A DNA stretch of 64,000 bases from the NCBI GenBank assembly GCA_004296885.1, contig SCVN01000015.1, positions 1-64,000 of the forward strand. The letters run 5' to 3'. This stretch comes from Nitrospirota bacterium (GTDB lineage: Bacteria > Nitrospirota > Nitrospiria > Nitrospirales > Nitrospiraceae). This document shows, one piece after another, positions 26,494 through 35,360 of the stretch; the stretch's first letter is position 1; the number at the start of each line of letters is the position of its first letter. Under the pieces are notes generated by a model. It was given only the letters and a program-made list of their open reading frames with translations. It had not been told where the DNA came from and made no database searches. Position numbers and translations under genes: made by a program.

Positions 26494-26627
26494 GTCCGGA
26501 TGGACCGCCCCGGGCCCAGACCGACCGCCAGTATCCGCCTGGAGCGAGTATTATTAAGCAGTTCGAGTCGATGGAAGCGCCGACAAGGTCGCTCCGAGAG
26601 CCGGACCGGAGCCAGGCGGTTGACAAC

Positions 26628-26641
26628 GTCAGTTAGCTGAC
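26628..26641. promoter_or_regulatory. dyad operator candidate upstream of P-fliL
   Basis: CGTCAG-TTAG-CTGACG is a perfect palindrome containing GTCA-N6-TGAC. Its centre is about 168 bp upstream of the predicted fliL start site, a normal distance for a sigma-54 enhancer. It resembles the Pseudomonas FleQ box. Confidence 0.6.
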
Positions 26642-26764
26642 GGGTACCGCTAACAGCCCCGGCCGTCAGCCTAAAAGAAAGCGGCCGGCAGAATCGTATC
26701 CGCCAGCCGCTCGGGTTCGTACCGAAGACTCGGGAACTGGTGGCTGAAAGCCGCCTGCGGCTCC

Positions 26765-28138
26765 TTACCGCTTGATGTTCACCAGTTCCTGCAGGATCTC
26801 GTCGGACGTCGTGATCATGCGGGAATTGGCTTGGAATCCGCGCTGGGCGCTGATCATGCCGATGAACTCCTCGCCCAGGTCCACGTTGGACAGTTCCAGG
26901 GAATTGGAGGCCACCTTCCCCAACCCGGCGCTGTCGGGGGTCGCCTTAAGCGGCTGCCCGGAATCCGCCGTTTCCGCATAGAGGTTCTTGCCTGACCGGA
27001 TGAGCCCGACCGGGTCCGGGAACTTGGCCAGGGTCACCTGTGCCAAAGTCCGGATCTGGCCGTTGGAGAACCGCCCGCTGATCGTCCCCTTGCTGTCCAC
27101 CAGGAACGCTTGCAGCGAACCCGCCCCGTATCCATCCTGCGTCTGGTTGACCAGCGCAGAGGCGGCGCCGAACTGGGTGGTACCGTCCAAGCCGGTCTGG
27201 CCGGAATCGGTCGTCAAACTGGTACCAAAGTCGAACGTGACCGGCTGACTGGCCGCGGCGCCCGCGAAACTCATGGTGGCCAAACCAGCCGATGCCCCGG
27301 CCGACCCCGCCAGGGTCCCCGTGTCGTATTTCGTCACCACGCTCTCGGTATCCAGCGCCCCGCTCGTGGTAAACGTCAGCGACCCGGACGCGATTTTCAC
27401 GATTCCCAAGGTACTGTTGATGTTGCCCGCGATATAAGTACCCGCCGCCACGCCGGCGGTCACCTCACTGGAGTTCCCGATCACATTGTAGGTCCAGGTG
27501 TTGGCGGCCGTCCGCGTATAATAGGTAGTAAGCAAGTGACTCTTCCCCAACGAGTCGAACACGGTCAGGGACGTCGAGAAGTTGGACGTGCCCGTAGGAT
27601 CGGCGAGGCTGAAGGCGGAGGTGGTCGCATCGGCCTGCAGGTTGACCGAAGTCGTGACCTTCGTCGTCTTGTTGGGGGAAGCCGTCGTGCTGGGCAGCGC
27701 AATATTATCGATCGACCCGGTAATCTGTCCGTTGGTGTCCGCCTGGTAGCCTTGCAGGAACAGGCCGTTGGGATTCACCACCCGGTTCTGCGAGTCCAGC
27801 CGAAACTGTCCCGCTCTGGAATAGAAGGTGCCGCCTTGGGCATCCTTCAAGGTGAAGAAGCCGTTCCCGTCCACGGCCATGTCCAATGCGTTTCCGGACG
27901 TCACCAACGAACCTTGCGTGAAGTTGGCCTGGATGCTGGTCAAGGCGACGCCGATGCCGGTCTGAACCGAGCCCGAGCCGCCGCCCAACGACGAACTCAC
28001 CAGGTCCGCAAACGTCGCGCGGCTGGACTTGAATCCGACCGTGCCCTGGTTGGCGATGTTGTTGCCGATCACCGACAGGAGATTGCCGTTGGCGTTGAGC
28101 CCGCTGACGCCCGAAAATAACGACGACAGAATGCCCAT
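26765..28138 (-). CDS. flgE: flagellar hook protein FlgE (copy 1)
   Basis: 457 residues. N terminus MGILSSLFSGVSGLNANGN with GNNIANQGTVGFKSSRATF; C terminus NVDLGEEFIGMISAQRGFQANSRMITTSDEILQELVNIKR, both classic axial motifs of FlgE. The Thr/Ala/Ser-rich middle is the exposed hook domain. GGAGGG precedes the ATG. A second, divergent hook-type gene lies directly upstream, so one may form the hook proper and the other a specialised section, or they may be alternatives (inference). Confidence 0.94.
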   Translation of the reverse strand: MGILSSLFSGVSGLNANGNLLSVIGNNIANQGTVGFKSSRATFADLVSSSLGGGSGSVQTGIGVALTSIQANFTQGSLVTSGNALDMAVDGNGFFTLKDAQGGTFYSRAGQFRLDSQNRVVNPNGLFLQGYQADTNGQITGSIDNIALPSTTASPNKTTKVTTSVNLQADATTSAFSLADPTGTSNFSTSLTVFDSLGKSHLLTTYYTRTAANTWTYNVIGNSSEVTAGVAAGTYIAGNINSTLGIVKIASGSLTFTTSGALDTESVVTKYDTGTLAGSAGASAGLATMSFAGAAASQPVTFDFGTSLTTDSGQTGLDGTTQFGAASALVNQTQDGYGAGSLQAFLVDSKGTISGRFSNGQIRTLAQVTLAKFPDPVGLIRSGKNLYAETADSGQPLKATPDSAGLGKVASNSLELSNVDLGEEFIGMISAQRGFQANSRMITTSDEILQELVNIKR

Positions 28139-28204
28139 GTGTTGATCCCTCCGTTGCTGACGCCGGCGGCGGTTTCACGCCGACGGACATTGACCCTGCG
28201 TTTC

Positions 28205-29503
28205 CTACCGTTTGAGCCCCACAAGAAGCTGCACGATTTCATCGGTGGTCTTGATCGCCTGCGAGCTGGCTTGGAACCCGAACTGGGCGGCCATCATGTC
28301 CACGAAATTGTCGGTCACTTCCACGTTGGAGAGCTCGAGCGTATTGGCCCGCACCTGCCCGACCGACGCCTGCCCCGCCAACACGGCGCTGCCCGGCTTG
28401 ACCGTGGTCGCTGCGCCGGATGCCTGCGAGGCGGCGAATAGGCCCTTTTCCATCTGGGTTAATCCCGAGGGAGCCTCGAAGCTTGCCAGCGCCACTTGGG
28501 CCACCGTTTGATGCTGTTGGTTGGAGAAGTTCCCGATAATGCGGCCGTTCTCGCCCAGGGTGAGCGTATCCAGCCGCCCCAAGTTGTACCCGTCCTGAGA
28601 CTGGCTGAAGATCGCCGACGTCATGGCATACTGCGTGGTCCCGGTGAAATCCAATTTCACGGATTGGGAGAGGCTCGTGGCCGGGGTGCCGGGGGTTCCA
28701 TCGGCGGCAGCCGGGGTGCCGGGAATCGGAACCGCCACCGTGACGGTTTGCTTGGCTCCGGAGGTCATGGTCCCGCTCGTATCGAAGGTCATCTCTCCTG
28801 CGTCGGCAGCCTCCCCGTCATCGACCTGCACGTGGATATCCCAAGTATTGTCGTCGGTTTTCACAAAGTATGCTGTCAGGGTGTGAGCCACATCGCCCGC
28901 GTCCGTCCGCGAATCGAAAAACTTGTCGCTGACGGAAAAATTGTACGTCGTGGCATCCTCGGCATCGAAGGCAGCCGTGGGCGCCGTGGACGAAGAATCC
29001 AGGTTCAGAGTCATGGCCGCTTTCGAGGTTGCCTTGGCCTTCATCTCGGTCGCCAGCGCCACCTCGCCCAGGGTGTCGCTGATAACGCCATTCTCATCAG
29101 GCAGATACCCCTGCAACACGTGCCCGGTTGCGTCGGTAATCTTGTCGCTGGTCAGCCCGGCCTGGATTTTGAACTGGCCGGCCCTGGTGTAGAAGCTGTT
29201 GCCGCCAAAATCCTTCACCACAAAAAACCCGTTCCCGTCGATCGCCCAGTCCATGGGATTGTTGGAGGAGGCCAATGGCCCTTGCGCAAAGTTCACCTGG
29301 GGCTTGGACACGGCCACACCCATCCCATCCTCTCCGTGACCGCCTCCGGCCAGTAATCCGCCCACCAGTTCGGCAAACCGAGGCTGGGACGATTTGAACG
29401 CCACGGTATTCATGTTGGCAATGTTGTTGCCGATACCCGCCAACCACTGGCTGTTGGCGTTCAGACCGCTCATGCCCACGAAGAAGGTCGAAAAAGTGTC
29501 CAT
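28205..29503 (-). CDS. flgE: flagellar hook protein FlgE (copy 2, divergent)
   Basis: 432 residues. N terminus MDTFSTFFVGMSGLNANSQ with GNNIANMNTVAFKSSQPRF and C terminus VDMMAAQFGFQASSQAIKTTDEIVQLLVGLKR show a FlgE-family axial protein. It is related to the downstream copy but has a different middle with a PGTPAAADGTPGTPA linker near residue 285. It follows flgD by 28 bp and has GGAGG upstream. Which copy is the main hook subunit cannot be told from sequence alone. Confidence 0.9.
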   Translation of the reverse strand: MDTFSTFFVGMSGLNANSQWLAGIGNNIANMNTVAFKSSQPRFAELVGGLLAGGGHGEDGMGVAVSKPQVNFAQGPLASSNNPMDWAIDGNGFFVVKDFGGNSFYTRAGQFKIQAGLTSDKITDATGHVLQGYLPDENGVISDTLGEVALATEMKAKATSKAAMTLNLDSSSTAPTAAFDAEDATTYNFSVSDKFFDSRTDAGDVAHTLTAYFVKTDDNTWDIHVQVDDGEAADAGEMTFDTSGTMTSGAKQTVTVAVPIPGTPAAADGTPGTPATSLSQSVKLDFTGTTQYAMTSAIFSQSQDGYNLGRLDTLTLGENGRIIGNFSNQQHQTVAQVALASFEAPSGLTQMEKGLFAASQASGAATTVKPGSAVLAGQASVGQVRANTLELSNVEVTDNFVDMMAAQFGFQASSQAIKTTDEIVQLLVGLKR

Positions 29504-29531
29504 GGTCAGATGTCCTCCGCCCTGCTCCGTT

Positions 29532-30248
29532 CTAATAGACTTCCAGCACGTTCTTCGGATCGACCTGCTGATTGCCGATCAGCAGCATGGGGTTGTTGGA
29601 GTCGTTTTTCACACCGGTGACCGTGGCAATGGTGACCGGAGTGGCCGTGACGGCATGCCCGGCGCTGTCCTTGGCCGATACGGAGAACCCGTAGGTTCCC
29701 GGAGCCACCTGGACCCCGTTCTGATCCGTCCCATCCCAGGCCACCTGTTGATTGCCGGCACTTTGGTTGCTCGAACCAATCGTCCGGATCACCTGGTTGC
29801 TGGCGTTCAGAATATTCACCAGAACGGAAGCCGCATCCCCCGCCAACGTGTACCTGACCGATGCGGGGCCATTCCCGAGCTGAACCGTCGCGCCGCTCAA
29901 CTTGACCTCGTGTCCCAGCAGAGAGACGAGACCGACCTGTTTGGCGCCCTGGAGATCGCTATTGTTCTGCTGCATGAGCGTCACCAACTGGTTGCTCGCC
30001 TCGAGTTGGCTGAACTGCGCGAGCTGGGCGACGAAGGCTTCGTTATCCATCGGCTTCATCGGGTCCTGGTTCTTCAACTGCGCGATCATCAGGTTCAGAA
30101 AATCCGCTTGGCCCAGCGCTTTGGGGCCGCTGACGATGGGAGTGCCGGAGTCGGTCGTGGCCTGGCCGCCTGAGGCGCTCGTGGAATTGGTCACCGAGTT
30201 GAGCGCATCGGCCAGCGAAGGCGATTGAGTCGAGGCGACTGACGACAT
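29532..30248 (-). CDS. flgD: hook assembly scaffold FlgD
   Basis: 238 residues. The N-terminal part has the FlgD motif LGQADFLNLMIAQLKNQDPMKPMDNEAFVAQLAQFSQLEA-like segment (about 46-85). The C-terminal part has the tudor/FnIII-like region with VAWDGTDQNGVQVAPGTYGF. FlgD caps the growing hook. AAAGGA precedes the ATG. Position between fliK and flgE is standard. Confidence 0.95.
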   Translation of the reverse strand: MSSVASTQSPSLADALNSVTNSTSASGGQATTDSGTPIVSGPKALGQADFLNLMIAQLKNQDPMKPMDNEAFVAQLAQFSQLEASNQLVTLMQQNNSDLQGAKQVGLVSLLGHEVKLSGATVQLGNGPASVRYTLAGDAASVLVNILNASNQVIRTIGSSNQSAGNQQVAWDGTDQNGVQVAPGTYGFSVSAKDSAGHAVTATPVTIATVTGVKNDSNNPMLLIGNQQVDPKNVLEVY

Positions 30249-30272
30249 GATGGTTATCCTTTCTCGTCCATC

Positions 30273-31841
30273 CTAGGCGAAGACATTCAACGTGCGGCGC
30301 TCCAAGACTCCGCTAAGCGCCCCATGACCATAACCGGACCATTGCTCCACCCGGGGTTCCATCGGCAGCGGCTGGGTTGCCTGAGGCCCCGGCTGTCGGC
30401 GTCCCTGATCCGCCTGATCTCCCTGGGCTCCGGCAAACCATCCGGGGCCGGACTGCCCGCGGCCCTGGGGATCCACGTCCACCTGGAACTCGCCCATCTC
30501 CAGCCCCGACGCTTTGAGGCCCACGGCCAGTTGGTCCTGCCTGGCGACCAGGAAATCCCGCACTTCGACCTGTCCCGTCGTGACCTTGGCATGCACCGTC
30601 TGGTCGGCCAGGACCACGCGAACCTGGACCCCGCCGAGATCCGGCCGCTCGACTTCCAGGCGCAAGGATTGGACCGAAGGCACGGCGGCCGGCTCTGCCG
30701 GAAGAGCAGCCACGGGAGTCGGAACGACGACCTTGGCCGCTCCGTCAATGTGTCCCGTCCGGCCATCACCCGTGCCGACACCAAGCCGCTCGGCTCCGGT
30801 CACCAGCTGGGGCGACTGGGGCTCTTTCTGGCCCTTGCCTGGTTCCTTACTCTTGTCAGTCTGCATGGAGGCGGCGAGTTGGCGCGCCTGCTCGGTCATT
30901 GCCCGGTTCTGAAGACCGGTTTGCGACGACGGCGCGGCGGCATCGGGGGTCGCATCGAGTTCGGATGGAGCCTGGATCGGCTGGCCTGCGCCAGCCGCAA
31001 TCGGCCCAGGGTCCTTTTCCTGCCCGGTCCCGTTGAGTTGCGGAGCCGGGGCTGACGGCTCGGGCTGCGAGGGAATCCGCTCTGGCTCTGCGGCTATCGG
31101 ACCTCCCACAGATAGGTGTGAGGCTTCCGCCGGCCCGATCTTATTGACGAGTTCGAGTTGCACCTGCGGCTCTTTTGCCACCGCTTCGGCAACGTTCTGC
31201 TGTTGGGGGACCTCGGCCTGGCGGTTGGAGGCATCGTTCGGCTGAGTCTGAGAACCCACGTTTTGCAGCAGGGCCTGCGTCATCGTCGCTGCTTGATTGG
31301 TGAGTGTCGGCTGATTCACGTTCGTTGGGCTTGCTTGACCGGCCGGCTCCGTCATCGCCGCCATCCCGACTTGGCCGGCCATTGTTAAGGCAGTCCCCGC
31401 CGCAACCGTAGGCATCTGGTCGGATCCAGAAGGGGGCACGAGGGCGGACGTTGCCTGCCCGGCCTGGCTAAGCTGCAACGACTGGAGCGACAGGGTCTCA
31501 CCGGGGCTCGAGGCGCCAGGCTGCGCCGAGTCAGATTGGCCATCGACAGCAGCTTGCCCACCCTGTCCTGCCTGGACTGCAACCAACGCCGAAGCTTGCA
31601 GGGCCAATGCCATCTGCAGGGGAGACAAGGAGGCCATCGAGGCAGGGGGGTCGGCCTTCGGAGAAGCAGCATCGGCGGAATCGGTCACGGCATCCACATG
31701 CTCCCCGGCCTGCGTCAGCACCTTTCCGAAGGAGGTCTCGCCGGAATGCCCCTCAGACTTCGGCACGTCCGCAACAGCCTGGCCGGAAGCCTTCACCCCG
31801 TCGTTGCCGGTCGAGACAGAGATGAGAAGACCAGCGTTCAC
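30273..31841 (-). CDS. fliK: hook-length control protein FliK (copy 1)
   Basis: About 522 residues from GTG 31841, which has GGAGGG 5 nt upstream; the frame extends 12 codons further without a better site. A long Gln/Ala/Pro-rich disordered ruler part precedes a C-terminal hook-length domain with LRLEVERPDLGGVQVRVVLADQTVHAKV and RDFLVARQDQLAVGLKASGLEMGEFQVDV. FliK measures hook length and triggers the FlhB switch. It is followed by flgD and the two flgE genes. A second FliK-like protein is at 49494-51308. Confidence 0.9.
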   Translation of the reverse strand: MNAGLLISVSTGNDGVKASGQAVADVPKSEGHSGETSFGKVLTQAGEHVDAVTDSADAASPKADPPASMASLSPLQMALALQASALVAVQAGQGGQAAVDGQSDSAQPGASSPGETLSLQSLQLSQAGQATSALVPPSGSDQMPTVAAGTALTMAGQVGMAAMTEPAGQASPTNVNQPTLTNQAATMTQALLQNVGSQTQPNDASNRQAEVPQQQNVAEAVAKEPQVQLELVNKIGPAEASHLSVGGPIAAEPERIPSQPEPSAPAPQLNGTGQEKDPGPIAAGAGQPIQAPSELDATPDAAAPSSQTGLQNRAMTEQARQLAASMQTDKSKEPGKGQKEPQSPQLVTGAERLGVGTGDGRTGHIDGAAKVVVPTPVAALPAEPAAVPSVQSLRLEVERPDLGGVQVRVVLADQTVHAKVTTGQVEVRDFLVARQDQLAVGLKASGLEMGEFQVDVDPQGRGQSGPGWFAGAQGDQADQGRRQPGPQATQPLPMEPRVEQWSGYGHGALSGVLERRTLNVFA

Positions 31842-31899
31842 CGAATCCCTCCATTCCTTGAATCGTGCGCCCGGCAAGACCAGGCGCCGCCCGTTCTAG

Positions 31900-31916
31900 T
31901 TCAAGCCCTGTGCCAA
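31900..31916 (-). promoter_or_regulatory. possible sigma-54 promoter of fliK-flgD-flgE-flgE
   Basis: The minus strand reads TGGCAC-AGGGC-TTGAA: a perfect -24 part, correct spacing, but GA in place of the conserved -12 GC. Predicted +1 near 31888 would leave a 47-nt leader before the fliK GTG. Confidence 0.45.
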
Positions 31917-32088
31917 ACTTCCCTTCCCATCGGCCGCGCAAAAAGCTCAGCAAAATCAACACCTCCACGGGCAAGCCCAGAAAACAACCCCTCTACTAGG
32001 TAAATGTTGCAGGGAACGCGGCAAGAACGAGCCGGGCGAACGGGGCTGGGGCGACAAGAAGAGATGCGGCGCACGTTCGTGAAGCGTA

Positions 32089-32250
32089 TCTCATGAATCG
32101 TGAAGGGTGACGGGCACAGGCGACACGGAGACGCGGGGACACGGAGACATGGAGATCGCCGCGTCACCCCCCCTCCGCGTCGCCACGTCGGGCGCCTCGC
32201 GCCTCACATACGACGCTTCACGAGATACGTTTTTTTGAGAGACGAGTGAC
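32089..32250. repeat. large heptamer-dyad element, GTGAAGC / GCTTCAC family
   Basis: The outer left arm has ACGTTCGTGAAGCGTATCTCATGAATCGTGAA-like units. The outer right arm has ACGCTTCACGAGATACGTTTTTTTGAGAGACGAG, strongly complementary in part and close to the sequence at 17030-17070. The middle has 8-bp units ACACGGAG/ACGCGGGG/ACATGGAG. Confidence 0.65.
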
Positions 32251-32299
32251 AGGGGACGAGCGGTGCGAGAACGAAGCAGGAGGCCTTTTTCAACTCCTA

Positions 32300-32899
32300 C
32301 TACGGCTGTTTGGGAATCAACTGTTCGGTCAGCTTGGCGGCTTTGACGGGTGGAATCTGGGCCAGGATCGCACCCGCCGTTTTCCCTTTGAGCAAGCGGA
32401 GCAATTCCAGGGCCCTGGCATTGGGCATCTTCTCGATCCGCGCCGCCGCCTCTTCGGCGGGCATCGTCTCGTACATCTTCGCGAGTCTGGCTTGATCGGC
32501 CTTGCGCGTCTCATCATCCACTTTGCCCTGCTTCTGGGCTCCGGCGGCTTTCTGTTCCTCGGCATTTTTGCGCGCCTTCTCGGCCAGCTTCACGGCCTGC
32601 TCATGGCGCACCAGAATCTCCTCGATTTCGCCCTTGAGCGAGGCGAGGCGCGTCTCGGCCACTCGCAGCGCTTCCTCCTTTTTGTCCAGCGCTTGTTTGC
32701 GCCGGCCGAGCATCTCCAAAATCTCCCGGGGAACCCCGATCGCGGGACCCTGCACGGGGCCGGTTAATTCGGCGGGCGGCGGCTCAGTGGGGGGCTCGGT
32801 TTTGCCGGCAGACGCGAGCGCGACCGCCGGGACCCACACGGTCCACAGGACCGCCTGTACGGCCAGTGTCCTCATGGCACACCCCGCCCTCATCGCCAT
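32300..32899 (-). CDS. MotE/MgtE-N-like periplasmic flagellar protein
   Basis: About 199 residues. A signal or anchor segment (LAVQAVLWTVWVPAVALASA) is followed by a Pro-rich stretch, a long charged coiled coil (about 60-135), and a C-terminal domain YETMPAEEAAARIEKMPNARALELLRLLKGKTAGAILAQI-like, the MgtE intracellular-N type repeat seen in MotE. In other bacteria MotE chaperones the stator or is a basal-body periplasmic part. It follows fliJ with almost no gap and ends the flgB operon. ATG 32899 is chosen; 32893 is equally possible. Confidence 0.75.
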   Translation of the reverse strand: MAMRAGCAMRTLAVQAVLWTVWVPAVALASAGKTEPPTEPPPAELTGPVQGPAIGVPREILEMLGRRKQALDKKEEALRVAETRLASLKGEIEEILVRHEQAVKLAEKARKNAEEQKAAGAQKQGKVDDETRKADQARLAKMYETMPAEEAAARIEKMPNARALELLRLLKGKTAGAILAQIPPVKAAKLTEQLIPKQP

Positions 32900-32903
32900 C
32901 CTC

Positions 32904-33341
32904 TCACCCCTTCCGGCCACCCCTGCGATACCGGACCGCCGCCGCTTCGTCCATCGCCCGCTGCTCGCGCCGGCCTTCCTCCCCCCGACGCAGGCGGGCC
33001 TCCTGCGCTTCCAACAGTTCCAGCTGTTTCTTGTCGCGCGACATCTCCAGCACCTCGCGCATTTTCTCGCTTCGCAGACGATGCGCTTCCTCCACGACGG
33101 CTTGCGCGCGCCGAATCGCGTCCGCGAGCGCCTCCCAAGCTTCGTATCGCCCGACCACCTCGTCGGCCGTCAACCCGGCCTTGGCATCCGTCAGATAGCT
33201 GCGGGCACCCTCGTCCGCCGCCGCCCGGACCAGGGCCAGGCTCTCCTCGGCCGCACGGAGCCGTTGATCGAGGCTTGCCAACTCGAGGCGCAGCCCCTCT
33301 TCCAACTGGCCGCGATAATTTTTCAGGACCGTCAGGTTCAC
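32904..33341 (-). CDS. fliJ: flagellar export chaperone FliJ
   Basis: 145 residues from GTG 33341, overlapping the fliI stop by 4 bp, with GGAGG upstream. The protein is almost entirely charged coiled coil (LKNYRGQLEEGLRLELASLDQRL; RSEKMREVLEMSRDKKQLELLEAQEA), the FliJ hallmark. FliJ sits in the FliI ATPase ring like a rotor shaft and escorts export chaperones. Low sequence conservation; the call rests on structure and position after fliI. Confidence 0.88.
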   Translation of the reverse strand: MNLTVLKNYRGQLEEGLRLELASLDQRLRAAEESLALVRAAADEGARSYLTDAKAGLTADEVVGRYEAWEALADAIRRAQAVVEEAHRLRSEKMREVLEMSRDKKQLELLEAQEARLRRGEEGRREQRAMDEAAAVRYRRGGRKG

Positions 33342-34657
33342 CGGAGCGCCTCCGCCAGCTTCAACAGGCCGACGACCGATTCGCCCAACGCGGCTTTGTC
33401 GTTGACTTCCTGCCGCAGGTAGGCCGTGATCGCGCCGTGCTGGTTCACCGCCCGATCCAACTTCGGATTCGCGCCCGGTTTGTACGCCCCAAGATTGATC
33501 AGGTCCTCCGAACGGCGATAGGTCGCCAACGCCTCCATGACGGTCCTGCCCGCGGCGTAATGCTCGGGCACCGCCACGTCCCGCATGACTCGGCTGGTGC
33601 TCTGCAAGACGTCGATGGCGGGAAATTGGTTGCGGGCGGCCAAGTCTCGGGACAAGACGATGTGCCCGTCCAGAATGGAGCGGGCGGCGTCGGCGATCGG
33701 GTCGGACAAGTCGTCGCCTTCCACGAGCACCGTATAGAGGCCGGTAATCGAACCCGTCCCCTGGCAGGTGCCGGCCCGCTCCAGCAGCTTCGGCATCAGC
33801 GTAAACACGGAAGGCGTGTAGCCCTTGGTGGTCGGCGGTTCGCCGATCGCCAGCCCGACCTCGCGCTGCCCGTGGGCAAAGCGGGTCAGCGAGTCCATCA
33901 TGAGCAAAACGTGCTTCCCGCAATCCCGGAAATATTCCGCGATCGCGGTGGCGAGAAACGCGCCGCGCAGGCGCACCAGCGGCGGCTGGTCCGACGTCGC
34001 CACGATCACCACCGACCGCTTGAGGCCGGCGGCCTGAAGGTCCCGCTCCAGAAACTCGTTGACCTCGCGCCCCCGTTCACCGATCAGCGCGATCACATTC
34101 ACGTCGGCGCCCGTGTACCGGCTCAGCATGCCCAACAGCACGCTTTTCCCCACGCCCGACCCGGCGAAGATCCCCACCTTCTGGCCGCGGCCGCAGGTGA
34201 GAAAGCCGTTGATCGCCCGGACGCCCAGATCCAGCGGATGGGTAATGCGCCGCCGGTGCATCGGATTGAGAGGAGCGGCATAGAGCGGATACTCCGACTC
34301 CGCCGAAACCGGCCCCTTTCCGTCCAGCGGCAGGCCCAGCCCGTCCAGCACACGGCCCAGCAGAGCCGGGCCGACCGGCGCCGAGGCCGTGCGGCCCTGC
34401 ATGATCAGGTGGCTCCCGGGGCCGATTCCGCGCATCTCGCCCAGCGGCATCAGCAACACGCGCTGGTCCCGGAAGCCGACCGCCTCCGCCATGATTTTGC
34501 CCGTCCCGTCTTCGCGCACGATCTCGCACAATTCGCCGATCGAATTCATCGGCCCGTAGCCTTCGACCACAAGTCCCACCGCCTGGGTCACCCGCCCCCG
34601 GACCGCGATCGAGTCCAGGTCCGCGATTTGCTCGAGCCGTTCGGTCAGGTTCAGCAT
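33338..34657 (-). CDS. fliI: flagellum-specific ATPase FliI
   Basis: 439 residues from ATG 34657 (MLNLTERLEQIADLDS) with GGGGAC upstream. Walker A in GIFAGSGVGKSVLLG, then ALIGERGREVNEFLERDL and Walker B in HVLLMMDSLTRFAHGQREVGLA; all are typical of FliI/SctN hexameric ATPases. It energises or gates entry of substrates to the export apparatus. The frame continues to 34681 into a repeat element. Confidence 0.96.
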   Translation of the reverse strand: MLNLTERLEQIADLDSIAVRGRVTQAVGLVVEGYGPMNSIGELCEIVREDGTGKIMAEAVGFRDQRVLLMPLGEMRGIGPGSHLIMQGRTASAPVGPALLGRVLDGLGLPLDGKGPVSAESEYPLYAAPLNPMHRRRITHPLDLGVRAINGFLTCGRGQKVGIFAGSGVGKSVLLGMLSRYTGADVNVIALIGERGREVNEFLERDLQAAGLKRSVVIVATSDQPPLVRLRGAFLATAIAEYFRDCGKHVLLMMDSLTRFAHGQREVGLAIGEPPTTKGYTPSVFTLMPKLLERAGTCQGTGSITGLYTVLVEGDDLSDPIADAARSILDGHIVLSRDLAARNQFPAIDVLQSTSRVMRDVAVPEHYAAGRTVMEALATYRRSEDLINLGAYKPGANPKLDRAVNQHGAITAYLRQEVNDKAALGESVVGLLKLAEALR

Positions 34658-34680
34658 AAGCGTCCCCGGATAAGAAGCCA

Positions 34681-34742
34681 ACGGCTGTCAGCCATCAGCT
34701 TCCGATTCAAGCTGAGAGCTGAGGGCTGAATGCTGAGAGCCA
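34681..34742. repeat. heptamer-dyad element, GGCTGTCAGCC family
   Basis: ACGGCTGTCAGCCATCAGCTT faces AAGCTGAGAGCTGAGGGCTGAATGCTGAGAG around a short loop, in the fliH-fliI spacer. Confidence 0.65.
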
Positions 34743-34748
34743 AGCGCG

Positions 34749-35360
34749 TCATGTTTTGATCGTCTGCCGCAACGCCTCGGCGATACGGGCCAGTTGCACC
34801 TCGATCCGGGCATCCACCACACGGGAGGGGGTCTCGACCAGACACCCGCCCGAGGAGATACGCGGGTCCGCCTCGACCTGGAGCGTCATCCGCCCCTCGA
34901 AGGACGTGGCGATCGCCTCACGCGCCTCCTCCAGGAGCAAAGCGTCTCCCGGATTGACCAGCACTTTCATGGGTCCGCCCTCGCGCACCTTCGCCAGCGC
35001 TTCCCGGACCTGCGCCACGACGGCCTCGCGCAGCCCGTCGCCCTGTTCCCGCAGCACCTTCCGCACAATCGCCAGCGCCAGCGCCGCGATCGGCTCCTCC
35101 GCATCCTTGAACCACAAATCGCGGGTCAGCCGCAGTTCCTGGACGAGCGCGCTCAACAACTGACATTGCCGCTCCAGTAAATCCGCCGCTTCGGCCCTGG
35201 CCCGTTGCGTCCCCTCGGCCACCCCCCGCTCGTAGGCGGACTTTTCGCGGGACTCGCGGTCGTAGGCGCCGGGGCTGGCCGGCGCCGGCTCCAACTGGTA
35301 ACTCTTGGCCGACTCGGCATCGGCGGTTTTTAAAATCCGGGCAAAGTCCTGCGCGATCAC
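34749..35360 (-). CDS. fliH: FliI regulator FliH
   Basis: 203 residues from a GTG that overlaps the fliG stop by 4 bp. A helical N-terminal half rich in Ala/Glu/Arg (YERGVAEGTQRARAEAADLLERQ) precedes a FliH/YscL C-terminal domain (VNPGDALLLEEAREAI and EADPRISSGGCLVETPSRVVDARIEVQLARI). It links the ATPase FliI to the C ring. Confidence 0.93.
   Translation of the reverse strand: MIAQDFARILKTADAESAKSYQLEPAPASPGAYDRESREKSAYERGVAEGTQRARAEAADLLERQCQLLSALVQELRLTRDLWFKDAEEPIAALALAIVRKVLREQGDGLREAVVAQVREALAKVREGGPMKVLVNPGDALLLEEAREAIATSFEGRMTLQVEADPRISSGGCLVETPSRVVDARIEVQLARIAEALRQTIKT

Larger units (their letters stand above)
26431..26764. other. regulatory intergenic region between flgE and fliL
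   Basis: This 334-bp spacer holds a sigma-54 promoter (26477-26493) and a GTCA-type dyad (26628-26641). Beyond these there are GGCCGTCAGCC / AGCGGCCGGC complementary segments near 26661-26692, possibly a transcription-end hairpin for the flgE operon. No coding sequence is seen. Confidence 0.6.
31842..32299. other. intergenic region upstream of fliK with a repeat element
   Basis: The 458-bp spacer contains a possible sigma-54 promoter (31900-31916) and, at 32089-32250, a heptamer/octamer dyad element. No gene is recognised. Confidence 0.55.
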
